Assembly: GCA_021732995.1 (NCBI GenBank)
Contig: JAKFWA010000128.1
Span: 48,845-112,844, forward strand
Source of the DNA: Planctomycetaceae bacterium
Lineage (GTDB): Bacteria > Planctomycetota > Planctomycetia > Planctomycetales > Planctomycetaceae
DNA length: 64,000 nt
Direction: 5' to 3'
Below the pieces are notes generated by a model, which saw only the letters and a program-made list of their open reading frames with translations, was not told the DNA's origin and made no database searches. Positions 55,011 through 64,000 of this stretch are shown here, one piece after another. Position 1 is the stretch's first letter. Every line of letters begins with the position of its first letter. Both the position numbers and the translations under genes were made by a program.

Positions 55011-58000
55011 TCATTTTTTCGCGATCCAGATAGCAGCCTTGCCTTGCCCCACGATGACAGACTTAACTGTCTCAGGAGCTGAGGCGGGCCAGTTAATTGA
55101 ATCGGCGAGAGTCTCGGATTGGATCGTGCTCGACCATGCGGTGATTGCGGCCCGGATCTCTGAGTCATCCGTCGAGCAGGACACCTGGATTCGGTCCTGA
55201 ATCTGCAGGTCAGCATCTTTACGCAGTTGCTGTACCTGCCGAATGAAGTCGCGAGCGGTACCTTCGCGCTCGAGTTCGGGGGTCAGCACGATCGACACGG
55301 CGATCTGGACTCCAGACTCGTCAGCGCAGGCCCAATCGGTGGCTTGAGTGGTACTGATCATCACGTCTTCCGGGGCCAGGGTGACGGACTGGCCTTCGAG
55401 TGAAACTGTGACGGATTCACCTCGACGCAACGGGGCCAGCGTCTTGCCGTCGATCGTTGGCAGCGAGTTCTTGATCACGTTGAGCAGCTTGCCGTACTTC
55501 GGGCCGAGTGTTTTTAGGTTTGGCTTGTAGGCGTAGCTGACGAGGTCATCGAGGTTGTCGGTTGCCGTCACCTTCTTGATGTTGAGTTCGTCGGAGATGA
55601 CCTCAGCGAGGTGCTCGACGGCTTCACGATCAGACGGGTTCGCACAGGCGAAACGCAGTTCGCTCAGCGGCAAACGCACGCGCAGGTTCTTCTCTTCACG
55701 CAGTTTGTGGCCCAGTTTGACGACGAGTTGAGCCGTCGCCATGCGTGCGTTGAGCACCGGGTCCAGCAGCGCAGCATCGGGTTGCGGGTACTCGCAGAGG
55801 TGAACTGATTCTGCTGCGCCCTTCTGCTTGCCGACGAGGTTTTGATACATCCGCTCGGTCAGGAACGGGATCATCGGCGCGAGGGCCTTCGTCAGGGTGA
55901 CGAGGACTTCGTAGAGCGTTTGATAGGCGGCGGTCTTGTCGGTGTCGCTGGTGTCTTTGGAACGCCAGAAGCGGCGGCGGTTGCGGCGGATGTACCAGTT
56001 CGTGAGGTCATCCAGGAACGCCTCAGCCACGCGGCAGAATTCTGGAGCGTTGAAGTTCGGTAGTTCGGTCTGAGCCACCGTCAGCAGGTGCTGCAGGTTG
56101 GAGATCAGCCAGCGGTCGATCTCGGGGCGGTCGGCCACGGGGATCTTCGCGGCTTGCGGGTCGAACTCATCCAGCCGAGCGTAGTTCACAAAGAACGCGT
56201 AGCTGTTCCACAGCGGGATCAGCACGCGGCGACGGACTTCGTCGGCGGGCTTGCTGGTGACCATGCAGCAATCGACGCCTTCTTTTGTCTTGGCGCGCGG
56301 GCCTTCGGGCGTATCGAGCGTGACGAGTTTGTCTTTGTGGCGCGTCCCGAATCGCAGGTCTTGAGCGGGGTTCTGCGTCAGGTACATCCACCGCATGGTG
56401 TCGACGCCGAGTTGCTCAGCGGCTTCTTCAAACCAGATGGCCGTGCCGTCCGACTTGTGCATCGGCTTGCCTTCCTCGTTCATCACGAGGCGGTGTCCCA
56501 GCAGCGTCTTGAACGGTCGCTTTTCGACGGGATCCGAAGTCTCGTCGTAACGCATCATCGTGCTCATGGAGAGCAGCGCGTAGAACCAGTTGCGGAACTG
56601 GCCGGGGAAGCATTCGGTGACGAGGTCCGCTGGATAGAGCTCCTTCCAGCGTTCCTTGTTGGAGCGATAGTCCTGCGTGGAAAACGGCACGATGCCCGCG
56701 TCGAGCCACGGATTGCCGACGTCTTGAATGCGCGTCAGCACGGCTCCGGTCTTCTGCGATTTGATCTTCACCGCGTCGATCCACGGACGGTGCGGAGTGT
56801 TCCCTTCCAGCTCGCTCCAGCCTTCAACCGCGCGTTCCTTGAGTTCTGCCATCGAACCGATGACTTCGAAGTCGGTGTGGTCGTCGGGATTGATCCAGAT
56901 CGGTAGCGCGAGTCCCCAGAAGCGTTTCTTGGAGATCATCCAATCGCGCATGGAAGTCAGCCATTGGGTTTCGTTCGCCTGCCCGTCGATGCTGTCAGGC
57001 AGCCAGCGGATTTGTTGTACGACGTCGATGATCTCCTGCCGCCAATCCATGTCGATGAACCACTCATCGACCAGTCGGAAGACCAGTTCATCACCCGTGC
57101 GCCAGCAGTGCGGATAGATGTGCGGATACTTTTCGACGGAAACGAGCAAGCCCTTTTCTTCGAGCTTCTTGAAGACCAGATCCGCCGTCGCGGGATCGAT
57201 CGACGAACGGCCAGTGAATTCGCCAAAGCCTTCGATGAAGCAACCGTCTTCACCAAGCGGCGCGATGCCGACGATGCCCACTTGCTTGCCAAGCTGATGG
57301 TCAACGTCACCGCAACCCGGTGCGATATGCACGATGCCCGTACCTTCACCGGCCACGACATTTGCATTGCCCTTGAAGTCGCGACCGCCGTCGATCACTC
57401 GGTGGCAGGTGACGCCAGTCTTTGGCTTGAGGCCCTCTTCTTCCGGCACTCCGCCGGGAGCTTGTTGAGCAGGCAAATCGTCGAACGGACCGGCGTATTG
57501 CCAGCCGATCATCTCAGCGCCTTTGATAGTGCCTTCGATCTCGTACCCGCCGTGCTCTTTAAAGATTTGTGAGAGCGTTTTGAGTTTTGGAACGTCACTG
57601 GGCCACTTCCACTCGGGGCGACCGAAGCCTTCCTTGAGTTCGGTAGCGAGGCGTTGGTACTCGAGGTTGTCCTTCGCGAAGTAGTACACCGCGCCGTCTC
57701 GTTTGGACTTCAGCTTCACGTAGTCGAGGTCTGGATTCACGGCAGCCGCGACGTTGCTGGTGAGTGTCCACGGAGTCGTCGTCCAGACGAGTAAGTACTC
57801 GCTGTCGCGACCGACCAGTGGCAGACGCAGGAACACCGAACGGTGCACCGTCAGCTTTCGGCCGTCGTTGATTTCCATCTGCGAATACGCGCTGCCGCCT
57901 CGACCACTCCAGGGCATGACGTCGTGGCCGCGATAGATTTTGCCGCGCGTGAAGCACTTCTTGAGGAAGGTCCAGATGGTCTCGTTATTCTCAGTGGCAA

Positions 58001-58583
58001 ACGTGAAATAGCTGCCACCCCATTCGCTGTTGCCAAGCCGGGCGACTAGTTCGTGAGCCTTGCCGGTTTCTTGCTTGCCTGAAGGTGCGGTGATGGTGAC
58101 TGGCTCGTTGGTACCGACTTTCGACGCGAGCATTCGCAACTGCTCGGCGTTGTCCCAGTCCATCCAGTAGCCGAGTCGCACCGACTGTTCAGTCTGGCGG
58201 GCTGCGAACGTGAGCACGCGTCGCTTGCAGGCGTTCACAAACTTGTCGATGCCGTATTCGTTGATGGCCTTCTTGGTGCCGAGGCCGAGTTCTTTCTCGA
58301 CTTCAACTTCGACCCACAGGCCTTGGCAGTCGAACCCGTTCTGGTAACGGAGTTCGTGCCCGGTCATGGCGAAGTAACGCTGGTAGGCGTCCTTGTAGGT
58401 GCGGCCCCAGGCGTGATGGACGCCCATCGGATTGTTGGCCGTGATCGGTCCATCCAAGAAGTTCCACCGCGGTTTGCCCGCGTTCTGCTTTCGCAGCCGG
58501 TTAAAGATGTCTTGCTCGGTCCAGAACTTCAAAACGTCGTGCTCGCCGTGCACAAAATCCGCGTCTTTAACTTCCTGAAACAT
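55011..58583 (-). CDS. ileS: Isoleucyl-tRNA synthetase, type 2 with swapped signature motif
   Basis: A 1190-residue IleRS, longer than the usual bacterial type 1 and of the eukaryote-like type 2 class. The catalytic domain has GVHH at 54-57 (codons 58413-58424) where most class I enzymes have HxGH: the first His and the Gly have swapped places. The KMSKS counterpart is PMHKS (codons 56451-56465). The CP1 editing domain, anticodon-binding domain (about 800-950) and the long C-terminal part are present. Enzymes with GXHH have been reported as hyper-resistant to mupirocin, though this is not proven here. I start at the ATG 58583, two codons inside a TTG-started frame. Confidence 0.93.
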   Translation of the reverse strand: MFQEVKDADFVHGEHDVLKFWTEQDIFNRLRKQNAGKPRWNFLDGPITANNPMGVHHAWGRTYKDAYQRYFAMTGHELRYQNGFDCQGLWVEVEVEKELGLGTKKAINEYGIDKFVNACKRRVLTFAARQTEQSVRLGYWMDWDNAEQLRMLASKVGTNEPVTITAPSGKQETGKAHELVARLGNSEWGGSYFTFATENNETIWTFLKKCFTRGKIYRGHDVMPWSGRGGSAYSQMEINDGRKLTVHRSVFLRLPLVGRDSEYLLVWTTTPWTLTSNVAAAVNPDLDYVKLKSKRDGAVYYFAKDNLEYQRLATELKEGFGRPEWKWPSDVPKLKTLSQIFKEHGGYEIEGTIKGAEMIGWQYAGPFDDLPAQQAPGGVPEEEGLKPKTGVTCHRVIDGGRDFKGNANVVAGEGTGIVHIAPGCGDVDHQLGKQVGIVGIAPLGEDGCFIEGFGEFTGRSSIDPATADLVFKKLEEKGLLVSVEKYPHIYPHCWRTGDELVFRLVDEWFIDMDWRQEIIDVVQQIRWLPDSIDGQANETQWLTSMRDWMISKKRFWGLALPIWINPDDHTDFEVIGSMAELKERAVEGWSELEGNTPHRPWIDAVKIKSQKTGAVLTRIQDVGNPWLDAGIVPFSTQDYRSNKERWKELYPADLVTECFPGQFRNWFYALLSMSTMMRYDETSDPVEKRPFKTLLGHRLVMNEEGKPMHKSDGTAIWFEEAAEQLGVDTMRWMYLTQNPAQDLRFGTRHKDKLVTLDTPEGPRAKTKEGVDCCMVTSKPADEVRRRVLIPLWNSYAFFVNYARLDEFDPQAAKIPVADRPEIDRWLISNLQHLLTVAQTELPNFNAPEFCRVAEAFLDDLTNWYIRRNRRRFWRSKDTSDTDKTAAYQTLYEVLVTLTKALAPMIPFLTERMYQNLVGKQKGAAESVHLCEYPQPDAALLDPVLNARMATAQLVVKLGHKLREEKNLRVRLPLSELRFACANPSDREAVEHLAEVISDELNIKKVTATDNLDDLVSYAYKPNLKTLGPKYGKLLNVIKNSLPTIDGKTLAPLRRGESVTVSLEGQSVTLAPEDVMISTTQATDWACADESGVQIAVSIVLTPELEREGTARDFIRQVQQLRKDADLQIQDRIQVSCSTDDSEIRAAITAWSSTIQSETLADSINWPASAPETVKSVIVGQGKAAIWIAKK

Positions 58584-58819
58584 GGGCAATCAAACTTGGG
58601 TTGAAGGATGTAGATACAATCAAGGCGAAGAGTTCTATCGCATCGCCCGGAGCATTGAAAACAGGGGTCGGCGGCAGGCTGGGAATTGCCGCAGCCCACC
58701 CCTATTCTGACGGCGCAAATGTTGAAATGGCTCGCGTCCGAAGCCCGGCTCGGCCTAATTTGTTGGTACTTGTGACTTTGTTGTCAGTTCGGAATCCACT
58801 TTCTCAAGCGGAGTTTGCG

Positions 58820-59125
58820 ATGCTGTTGTCTCAAGTGCGGGTGGACGAGGTCTCAATCGCCGCGTTCGCCGTCATCTCGATTGTCTACCTGATCCTGTGC
58901 TGGCTCATCATTCGCCGCTGCAGTTCCGGTGAACTGATCGGACTGGGTTTGCTGACAACGGTCGCTTCCATGGGCTACGGCAGCCTGGTTTTGCCCGCTG
59001 GCCCCGAGATCGCGCATGTGATGATTCGCATCGCGACGCTGCTGGTTCTGGGCGGACTGGTGCAACGCATCTTTGAGTGCCGCACGGCCAGTCAGTCCGC
59101 CTGCAAGCCGGAGGACAAGTCATGA
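58820..59125 (+). CDS. Small membrane protein (three segments), MnhF/MrpF-like
   Basis: A 101-residue protein with three membrane segments (about 10-28, 35-50, 58-78). Size, the LLVLGGLVQRIFECR end and the small, three-span layout resemble subunits of multi-component cation antiporters such as MrpF/MnhF, but I cannot confirm that. CGGAG lies 8 bases before the ATG at 58820. Its stop overlaps the next start by ATGA. Confidence 0.55.
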   Translation: MLLSQVRVDEVSIAAFAVISIVYLILCWLIIRRCSSGELIGLGLLTTVASMGYGSLVLPAGPEIAHVMIRIATLLVLGGLVQRIFECRTASQSACKPEDKS

Positions 59126-59385
59126 ACTGTCTTCAGAAAGGCATCCGAGATCCCCGCTGCCTGGCGATTGTCGGAGCGGTTGTCGTGTGGTTCGTGCTGT
59201 TTCCGAGTGATCTGGAGACGTTTCTCACGCCGGTTCGCTCTTTGATAAGCCTGGCCAGCGAACTCTTGTGGCTGACCGCCAGTATTTCGCCGTGGGCCTA
59301 CCTGCTGGCGGCCGTCGTCGTGATTTGCTGGACGTGGCGTACGCGAGGCGGCTCGTCGACGTCGCGAGCAGATGGTTCTCTCTGA
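59122..59385 (+). CDS. Small membrane protein coupled to the gene before it
   Basis: An 87-residue protein with two hydrophobic segments (about 11-28 and 50-70) and a short basic tail. GGAGG lies just upstream of the ATG at 59122 inside the previous gene, and ATGA overlaps its stop. No family recognised. The pair probably forms one membrane unit. Confidence 0.65.
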   Translation: MNCLQKGIRDPRCLAIVGAVVVWFVLFPSDLETFLTPVRSLISLASELLWLTASISPWAYLLAAVVVICWTWRTRGGSSTSRADGSL

Positions 59386-59581
59386 TCTTATCGCGCAGAG
59401 ACGTCACAACCCGCACGATGTGTCCGCGCGTCACAATTCGGCAAACCTGCAAGGTCAGCACACTCAAGCTTTGGTTTGATTGAGATCAACCGGCACCGAT
59501 TGAAACCGGCTGTTTGGCGTGGCAGTGTTGAATGTGAGTTCCACTGTTCTGTCGAGTCGCTTCAGGTCCAATCGGGAGAGA

Positions 59582-60097
59582 ATGATGTTGCGTCTGGTAC
59601 GTGTTTTGGCGTTTTGCGGTTGTGCGTTATTGGCAGCTGGTTCGGCGAGCTTCGCTCAAGAGGCGGCACCTGCAGCAGCTCCTGCTCCAGCGGCGGCGGC
59701 TCCCGCCCCAGCAGCAGCCGAAGCTGCTCCTGTCGCGGCACCAGCGGCTCAAGCCCCCAGCGATCTGTCGGGACATTGGAGCGGCACATGGTGCAGCTAC
59801 ACCAACGGCCACAACGGTCCGATCGAAGCGGACTTCGTTCGCGTTTGCGACACGCAGTATCAGGTCCACTTCAAAGGCCGGTTCTTCACGCTGTTTCCAT
59901 TCAGCTACCGCGTGAATCTGGACGTGGTGGGCACCGATGGCGACAAGGTGATTCTGTCGGGCGCTTCAAACCTCGGCCTGTTCGGCACGTTCTCGTACAC
60001 CGCCTGGGTCTCGGACACTCAGTTTGTAGCCAGCTATTGCTCCAGAAAAGACCAGGGTGTCTTTACGATGAATCGCTGCACTCGCGGCTGCCAGTAA
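59582..60097 (+). CDS. Secreted protein with Ala/Pro-rich linker
   Basis: A 171-residue protein. A signal peptide (VLAFCGCALLAAGSASFA) precedes a low-complexity Ala/Pro linker of about 35 residues, then a C-terminal domain of about 95 residues (LSGHWSGTWCSYTNGHNG, VDVV-type strands, five or more Cys). The sandwich with SGHW.GTW is of the kind seen in small beta-barrel proteins, but no family was named. Two adjacent ATG codons (59582 and 59585) follow GGGAGAG; the second may be used. Function unknown. Confidence 0.75.
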   Translation: MMLRLVRVLAFCGCALLAAGSASFAQEAAPAAAPAPAAAAPAPAAAEAAPVAAPAAQAPSDLSGHWSGTWCSYTNGHNGPIEADFVRVCDTQYQVHFKGRFFTLFPFSYRVNLDVVGTDGDKVILSGASNLGLFGTFSYTAWVSDTQFVASYCSRKDQGVFTMNRCTRGCQ

Positions 60098-60136
60098 GCA
60101 GTCGCCGCTTAACGCGATTTTTCAAACCGATTGACG

Positions 60137-60556
60137 ATGGCCTGGATTCAGCACGAACTCAGAATTCCGCCGCAGCGACGCGGCTTTCACATCATTACTC
60201 GAGACGTGGAAGCCGCACTGCCGGAACTGAGTCGCTTCAAGGTCGGCCTGCTACACGTCTTCATCATGCACACGTCGGCGTCTGTCTCGATCAACGAGAA
60301 CGCCGACCCCGATGTGCCGCGTGATCTGGAGATGGCCTTCAACAAGATCGCCCGCGAGGACTTTCCGTACGACCATACGCTGGAAGGCCCGGACGACATG
60401 CCCGCTCACGTGAAGTCGTCGATGATCGGCAGTTCCGTGACGATTCCCATACGTGACGGCCGGCTGTGCCTCGGCACCTGGCAAGGAATCTATCTCTGCG
60501 AACATCGGAACCACGGCGGCACACGCCGCTTGATGCTCACGCTGCAAGGCGAGTGA
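60137..60556 (+). CDS. YjbQ family protein (UPF0047)
   Basis: A 139-residue protein of the YjbQ/UPF0047 family. HTSASVSINENADPD and GTWQGIYLCEHR are diagnostic, with the His and Glu residues forming a metal or phosphate site. Members can make thiamine phosphate from other precursors as a secondary activity; the main role is unknown. I choose the ATG at 60137 over a TTG at 60131. A REP-like palindrome follows after 37 bases. Confidence 0.92.
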   Translation: MAWIQHELRIPPQRRGFHIITRDVEAALPELSRFKVGLLHVFIMHTSASVSINENADPDVPRDLEMAFNKIAREDFPYDHTLEGPDDMPAHVKSSMIGSSVTIPIRDGRLCLGTWQGIYLCEHRNHGGTRRLMLTLQGE

Positions 60557-60593
60557 TCTTACAGCGTCAACGGGCCGGATATGCTGTCCCGCT

Positions 60594-60613
60594 GGCGGAC
60601 AGGATTGTCCGCC
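60594..60613. repeat. REP-like palindrome GGCGGACA..TGTCCGCC
   Basis: A perfect 8-bp stem (60594-60601 with 60606-60613) with loop GGAT between convergent genes. It shares GGACA/TGTCC with two hairpins near 63.8 kb. Confidence 0.75.
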
Positions 60614-60632
60614 TTACAAACAAACTTGCTTA

Positions 60633-61079
60633 CTACTTCGCCTTAGTACGCTTCTTGAGGAGATGCAGTTCGGCGGGATCGACGATCCAGCCGCGGCAAC
60701 TGGGCGCGCCGCAACCGCATTCAATGGCGGCATCGGCGGCCCATTCATAGTCGATCAGAATCTCGGAGCCGGGTTGAATGTTCGCCAGAGCTTCGATCAC
60801 CACTTTGCGCTCCGGGATGGGGTCGCTCTCGTCTTTATAGATGACGAACAATTTGGCGTTCGGTTCACAACAGTGATTGACGTACCGGTATGGCTCACCC
60901 GGCTCCATCGAGTAAGTACCGCCGACATCAATGCAGTAGTTTGAACCGTAGTCTGCGTCATCGATCAACTTGCCGGTGACTTCACAGATCACCTGGCCAG
61001 GGCGAAAACGCTTGGTCGCGAAAAGACCTGTACCATGCTTAGCGGGTCCGGCCGTGACTCCAAGTTTCTTCTTCAACAC
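60633..61079 (-). CDS. SET domain methyltransferase-like protein
   Basis: A 148-residue protein made of a small SET domain and a post-SET zinc site. The core has GTGLFATKRFRPGQVI, YVNHCCEPNA (67-75, the NHxxxPN motif) and EILIDYEW (catalytic Tyr111). The post-SET loop is CGCGAPSCRG (Cys121, 123, 128). SET enzymes methylate lysine in proteins; in bacteria they are scattered and their targets are mostly unknown. The start is a GTG at 61079 with GAGG upstream. Confidence 0.85.
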   Translation of the reverse strand: MLKKKLGVTAGPAKHGTGLFATKRFRPGQVICEVTGKLIDDADYGSNYCIDVGGTYSMEPGEPYRYVNHCCEPNAKLFVIYKDESDPIPERKVVIEALANIQPGSEILIDYEWAADAAIECGCGAPSCRGWIVDPAELHLLKKRTKAK

Positions 61080-61154
61080 GCCTCATGCTCCTCACGTGAT
61101 GGTGACTCATTCTTCTCTCTGCAGGGCGGCACGCCCTGAATTTCTCTTAAGCGA

Positions 61155-62090
61155 CTACTTCGCCTTTTTCTTGGCTTCAAACTTGGCGATCCAGCCTTCG
61201 GGGTCATCTTCAAAGGCAGCTTTGCAGCCTGAGCAACAAACCCAGAACGTGCGGCCCTTGTAGCTTACCGTGGATGTTCCGAGGCCCTCGGAAATCACAC
61301 AGGTCTTATCGCCGTAGTCGTCGTCTGCGCGGGCGAAGGACGTGCCTTCTCGCTGTGTTCCAATGACATCCACCTTCGCGAATGTCCCCTTGCCGCGAGC
61401 ACGTCCTACTTCAACCAGGTAGCGGTTGTTGTTCTGTTGGTTCAGCGTGAATTGCCAGCGGGTACTCGCGTCGTCGGCATCCACTTCCGTGAGTTGCAGC
61501 TTGTAGGTGCGTTCCGTCGACTTGCCGTCTTCGCTGGGGATGTCCTGCGGCTCGGCGGTGAACTCGCCCTCAAACTTGTGAGCGATGTGTTCTTTGTCGC
61601 GCGTCTGCATCAGGTACTTGCTGCTGCGCGGATCGAACGTCAGGCGAGCTTCAGTAAAGAACTGCCCGTTGGGAGTTTTCAGGACGAGGGCCGGGAACAC
61701 CTTGTCGGTCTTGAAGTCCCACAACCACTGATGGTCTTCCTGAGCCGCCGCGTTCTTGACAAGTCCCTTCCAGTTTCCGACCAGGACCTTCTGAATCGGT
61801 TGGAGGCCTTTCACCACATCTTCCCGCTTGGGCGGAGCGTCTGATTTCTCGGCAGCCGTGCTCGTTGCGGATTCGGTGCCACCACCCAGCGTGATGGGCT
61901 GAAAAGGCGTCTCGCTCGACGATTCCGTGTCAGACTTGGCGACTTCTCCGCCGTTCTCAGCGTTCTGCTTGGACTTGGCTTTTGACTTTGATTTGTTGCT
62001 TTGCTTGGAATCGGAGCCACCCGAGCAACTGATCAGAGTGGTCAGCAGGAGTGCCATCAGCGAGAAATGAACCACAGATCGGAGAGACAT
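61155..62090 (-). CDS. Lipoprotein with C-terminal YHS/TRASH-like metal-binding domain
   Basis: A 311-residue protein. A lipoprotein signal with lipobox LISC (Cys22) is followed by a low-complexity Ser/Lys/Glu linker (about 23-95), then a beta-rich domain (about 100-250) and a short C-terminal YHS/TRASH-like segment (KTCVISEGLGTSTVSYKG, VCCSGCKAAFEDDPE) with the CxxC arrangement of copper or other metal sensors and chaperones. It is probably an outer-membrane or periplasmic metal-handling protein. GGAG precedes the ATG at 62090. It is divergent from the third oxidoreductase. Confidence 0.82.
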   Translation of the reverse strand: MSLRSVVHFSLMALLLTTLISCSGGSDSKQSNKSKSKAKSKQNAENGGEVAKSDTESSSETPFQPITLGGGTESATSTAAEKSDAPPKREDVVKGLQPIQKVLVGNWKGLVKNAAAQEDHQWLWDFKTDKVFPALVLKTPNGQFFTEARLTFDPRSSKYLMQTRDKEHIAHKFEGEFTAEPQDIPSEDGKSTERTYKLQLTEVDADDASTRWQFTLNQQNNNRYLVEVGRARGKGTFAKVDVIGTQREGTSFARADDDYGDKTCVISEGLGTSTVSYKGRTFWVCCSGCKAAFEDDPEGWIAKFEAKKKAK

Positions 62091-62338
62091 CACGAGCTCC
62101 GTCGAGAAACCACGAGTGAACGGACAACAAAGACGTTTTATCGAGTTACTCGACCAGCTTCAGCGTCGTTCGATGGGATTCTGGGGGCGCGACGGGAAAT
62201 TCGTCACCCCGCCAACCGTGCGGCTCCCCGGACAACGGCCTTCGCCCCGCCCGGGCACTGGCTTCACAGCGTCCGCAGCGCTATTCTGCAACTCCGCACC
62301 TCTCAATCCCCCCTTGTGTCTGAACAGGAGAGATCACT

Positions 62339-63790
62339 GTGTCAAACCTCACACGTCGTGAAATGCTGGAACGCTCGATGCTGGCTGCCGCTGCGGCAGT
62401 GACAGCTCAAGGCGTTCCTTCGATCGCTATGGGTTTTCAGGCGGCAACTTCCGCGAATGACAAGTTGGGCATCGCGGTCGTCGGCGCTAACGGCCGAGGC
62501 GGAGAGCACATCGACCAATGGCTCAAACGCAAGGACTGCGAGATTGTGGCCATCTGCGACGTCGACGAGAACGTCGGCAAACGCAGGATTGATGACATCG
62601 AAAAGAAGACTGGAAAGAAGCCGAAGTACTACCAGGATCTCCGCAAGTGCTTCGAAGACAAAGACGTGGATATCGCCAGCATCGCCACGCCCAACCATTG
62701 GCACGCCCTGGCTGCGATTTGGGCCATTCAGGCGGGCAAAGACGTCTATGTTGAGAAGCCTGTCAGCCACAACGTGCTCGAAGGCCGCCGGATCGTGCAG
62801 GCCGCTCGCAAGCACAACAAGATCGTGCAGACGGGAACACAGTGCCGCTCGATGGGCGGAACCATCGAAGCCATCAAGTTCCTCAAGGAAGGCGGCGTGG
62901 GCGAGGTGAAGCTGGCTCGTGGCCTGTGCTACAAGCCGCGCGGAGCCATTGGAGCTCGCGGCAACTACGACGTTCCGGCCAGCATTGACTATGACATTTG
63001 GCTCGGCCCCGCAGCCAAGAAAGACCTGAGCCGTCCGAAGCTGCACTACGATTGGCACTGGCAGTGGGACTACGGCAACGGCGACCTCGGCAATCAGGGC
63101 ATCCATCAGATGGATATCGCTCGCTGGGGCCTGGGGCTGGACAATGTTGGTCAGGGCGTGCTCAGCTACGGCGGCCGCTTCGGTTACGAAGATGCGGGCG
63201 AGACAGCCAACACTCAAGTCTGTATTCATGATTTCGGCGACAAGAAGCTGGTCTTCGAAGTCCGCGGTCTCAAGACAGATCGTTACATGGGAGCTGGTGT
63301 GGGAGTGATCTTCCACGGAACGGATGGGTACGTCTCACTGGCGAGCTACACCGGCGGTGCCGCCTTCGACAAGGACGGCAAGAAGATCAAGGACTTCAAC
63401 GCAGGTGGCGATCACTGGGGCAACTTTGTCGAAGCCGTGCGCGCTCGCGACTACAAACTGCTCAACGCAGACATTGAAGAGGGACACCTCTCCAGCGCGC
63501 TGTGCCACCTCGGCAACATTTCCTATCGCCTTGGTTCGCCAATGGCCGCTAAGGAAGTGCAAGAGAAGCTGGGCAACAACGCCGAACGGCAGGAGACCTT
63601 CGAACGTTTCGCGCAGCATCTGACCGACAACAAGGTGGACCTCGGAGCAACGAAGGTCACCCTCGGGCCGGACCTGAAGCTCGACGGCAAGAAGGAAGTC
63701 TTCGTCGGCGAACTGGCCGATAAGGCGAACCCGATGCTGACTCGCGAGTACCGCGCACCCTACGTCGTGCCGGACGAAGCGAATCTCTAA
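62339..63790 (+). CDS. Gfo/Idh/MocA family oxidoreductase with Tat-like leader
   Basis: A 483-residue protein. The leader has TRREMLERSMLAAAAAVTAQG (Tat-type arginines), then the NAD(P)-binding motif VVGANGRGGEHI and the catalytic VEKPVSHN. The C-terminal domain includes YDWHWQWDYGNGDLGNQGIHQMDIARW, seen in exported Planctomycetota members. The start is a GTG at 62339 with GGAGA upstream. A terminator and a cluster of palindromic repeats follow. Substrate unknown, probably a sugar derivative. Confidence 0.9.
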   Translation: MSNLTRREMLERSMLAAAAAVTAQGVPSIAMGFQAATSANDKLGIAVVGANGRGGEHIDQWLKRKDCEIVAICDVDENVGKRRIDDIEKKTGKKPKYYQDLRKCFEDKDVDIASIATPNHWHALAAIWAIQAGKDVYVEKPVSHNVLEGRRIVQAARKHNKIVQTGTQCRSMGGTIEAIKFLKEGGVGEVKLARGLCYKPRGAIGARGNYDVPASIDYDIWLGPAAKKDLSRPKLHYDWHWQWDYGNGDLGNQGIHQMDIARWGLGLDNVGQGVLSYGGRFGYEDAGETANTQVCIHDFGDKKLVFEVRGLKTDRYMGAGVGVIFHGTDGYVSLASYTGGAAFDKDGKKIKDFNAGGDHWGNFVEAVRARDYKLLNADIEEGHLSSALCHLGNISYRLGSPMAAKEVQEKLGNNAERQETFERFAQHLTDNKVDLGATKVTLGPDLKLDGKKEVFVGELADKANPMLTREYRAPYVVPDEANL

Positions 63791-63807
63791 GGATCGAGAG
63801 CGAAAGT

Positions 63808-63833
63808 AGGACGGACAATCCTGTCCGTCTTTT
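63808..63833 (+). terminator. Terminator-like hairpin of the GGACA/TGTCC family
   Basis: A stem of about ten pairs (63808-63817 with 63822-63831, one G-U) with loop ATCC runs into TTTT. It lies 18 bases after the oxidoreductase stop and is related to the palindrome at 60594. Confidence 0.75.
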
Positions 63834-63841
63834 CGCATCGC

Positions 63842-63857
63842 CGGACAAGATTGTCCG
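63842..63857. repeat. Short palindrome CGGACA..TGTCCG
   Basis: A 6-bp stem with loop AGAT right after the terminator hairpin. It is another member of the same small repeat family. Confidence 0.6.
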
Positions 63858-63873
63858 CGCGATTGACATCGCT

Positions 63874-63902
63874 CCCCTCGCCCCGCGTTGCGGGGAGAGG
63901 GG
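63874..63902. repeat. GC-rich hairpin repeat
   Basis: A 13-bp stem with one mismatch (63874-63886 with 63890-63902, loop GTT). The following GGGGTGAGGGG can pair with the left arm as well. Similar CCCTC/GAGGG blocks are widespread intergenic repeats. The window ends 98 bases later with no gene seen. Confidence 0.65.
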
Positions 63903-64000
63903 TTGGGGGTGAGGGGCGATCGCTACCCTTCGGCAAACTCTGCTTTCCAGACATCAGTAAAGTTCAGGCACAGAACCAAACTGCGTGGTGCCCGCCATCA

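Noticed and set aside
62342..63316. A 324-codon minus-strand frame
   Set aside because: Antisense to the third oxidoreductase, which has full family motifs and a proper start.
1..64000. tRNA or rRNA genes and CRISPR arrays
   Set aside because: No T-loop/anticodon patterns, no rRNA blocks and no regularly spaced repeats were found in the gaps I scanned.

Overview
The window reads as a chromosomal segment of a member of the Planctomycetota, probably order Planctomycetales. Supporting signs are a DUF1559 protein with the hallmark [14 protein letters not shown] motif, three formylglycine-generating-enzyme (FGE/SUMF1) family proteins, three Gfo/Idh/MocA oxidoreductases (two with Tat-like leaders), a DUF6807/PmoA-like protein, DUF1571, several zinc-ribbon proteins of unknown function and moderately high GC. 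No rRNA, tRNA, CRISPR array, prophage or insertion sequence was recognised. The genus cannot be fixed from the sequence alone.

Layout. 1-3.8 kb: the end of an isocitrate/isopropylmalate-type dehydrogenase, a DUF6807 protein and a secreted transglutaminase-like protein on one strand. 3.9-9.1 kb: FabI, then a secreted coiled-coil protein, a small membrane protein and a large secreted protein ending in DUF1559. 9.4-14.8 kb: a probable cell-surface glycan group (methyltransferase and two GT39-like membrane glycosyltransferases) facing a FliM/FliN-type SpoA protein. 15-22.9 kb: a KimA-like potassium permease, moaE-moaA, a Tat-type oxidoreductase, an FGE-like protein, ApbE and CsrA. 23.4-31 kb: an oxidoreductase/metallo-beta-lactamase pair, a multi-zinc-ribbon protein, CorA, one FGE with both catalytic cysteines and one without. 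31-35.6 kb: an EEP phosphatase/nuclease, a short RecQ, and a PIN/TRAM-SDR overlapping pair. 36-43.7 kb: small secreted proteins, a class III aminotransferase, a beta-propeller protein, thiol peroxidase and a divergent EF-G. 44-50.8 kb: an atypical response regulator, a zinc-ribbon protein, a protease/LamG-like/SirB1-like fusion, DUF167 and LPG-flippase genes, and a phytoene-desaturase-like flavoprotein. 50.9-58.6 kb: lysS and ileS flanking a small island of membrane proteins of unknown function. 58.8-64 kb: small membrane proteins, YjbQ, a SET-domain protein, a YHS/TRASH-like lipoprotein and a third oxidoreductase.

Most genes are in short operons of one to three genes, often with 4-nt ATGA stop/start overlaps (moaE/moaA, PIN-TRAM/SDR, flippase/DUF167, the 54.5-kb membrane pair, the 59.1-kb pair). 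Many ends carry clear intrinsic terminators, and convergent gaps hold palindromic elements, some related to each other.

The most notable points are an isoleucyl-tRNA synthetase with a swapped GXHH signature motif, a response regulator with Glu at the phospho-acceptor position, a three-part protease fusion, a DUF1559 module placed at the C-terminus of a 590-residue protein, a RecQ without its zinc site, a SET plus post-SET protein, and a perfect 23-bp inverted repeat between convergent genes. I did not find a single obviously new multi-gene system. The 44.2-47.8 kb group and the 52.7-54.9 kb membrane island are the best candidates for undescribed biology.
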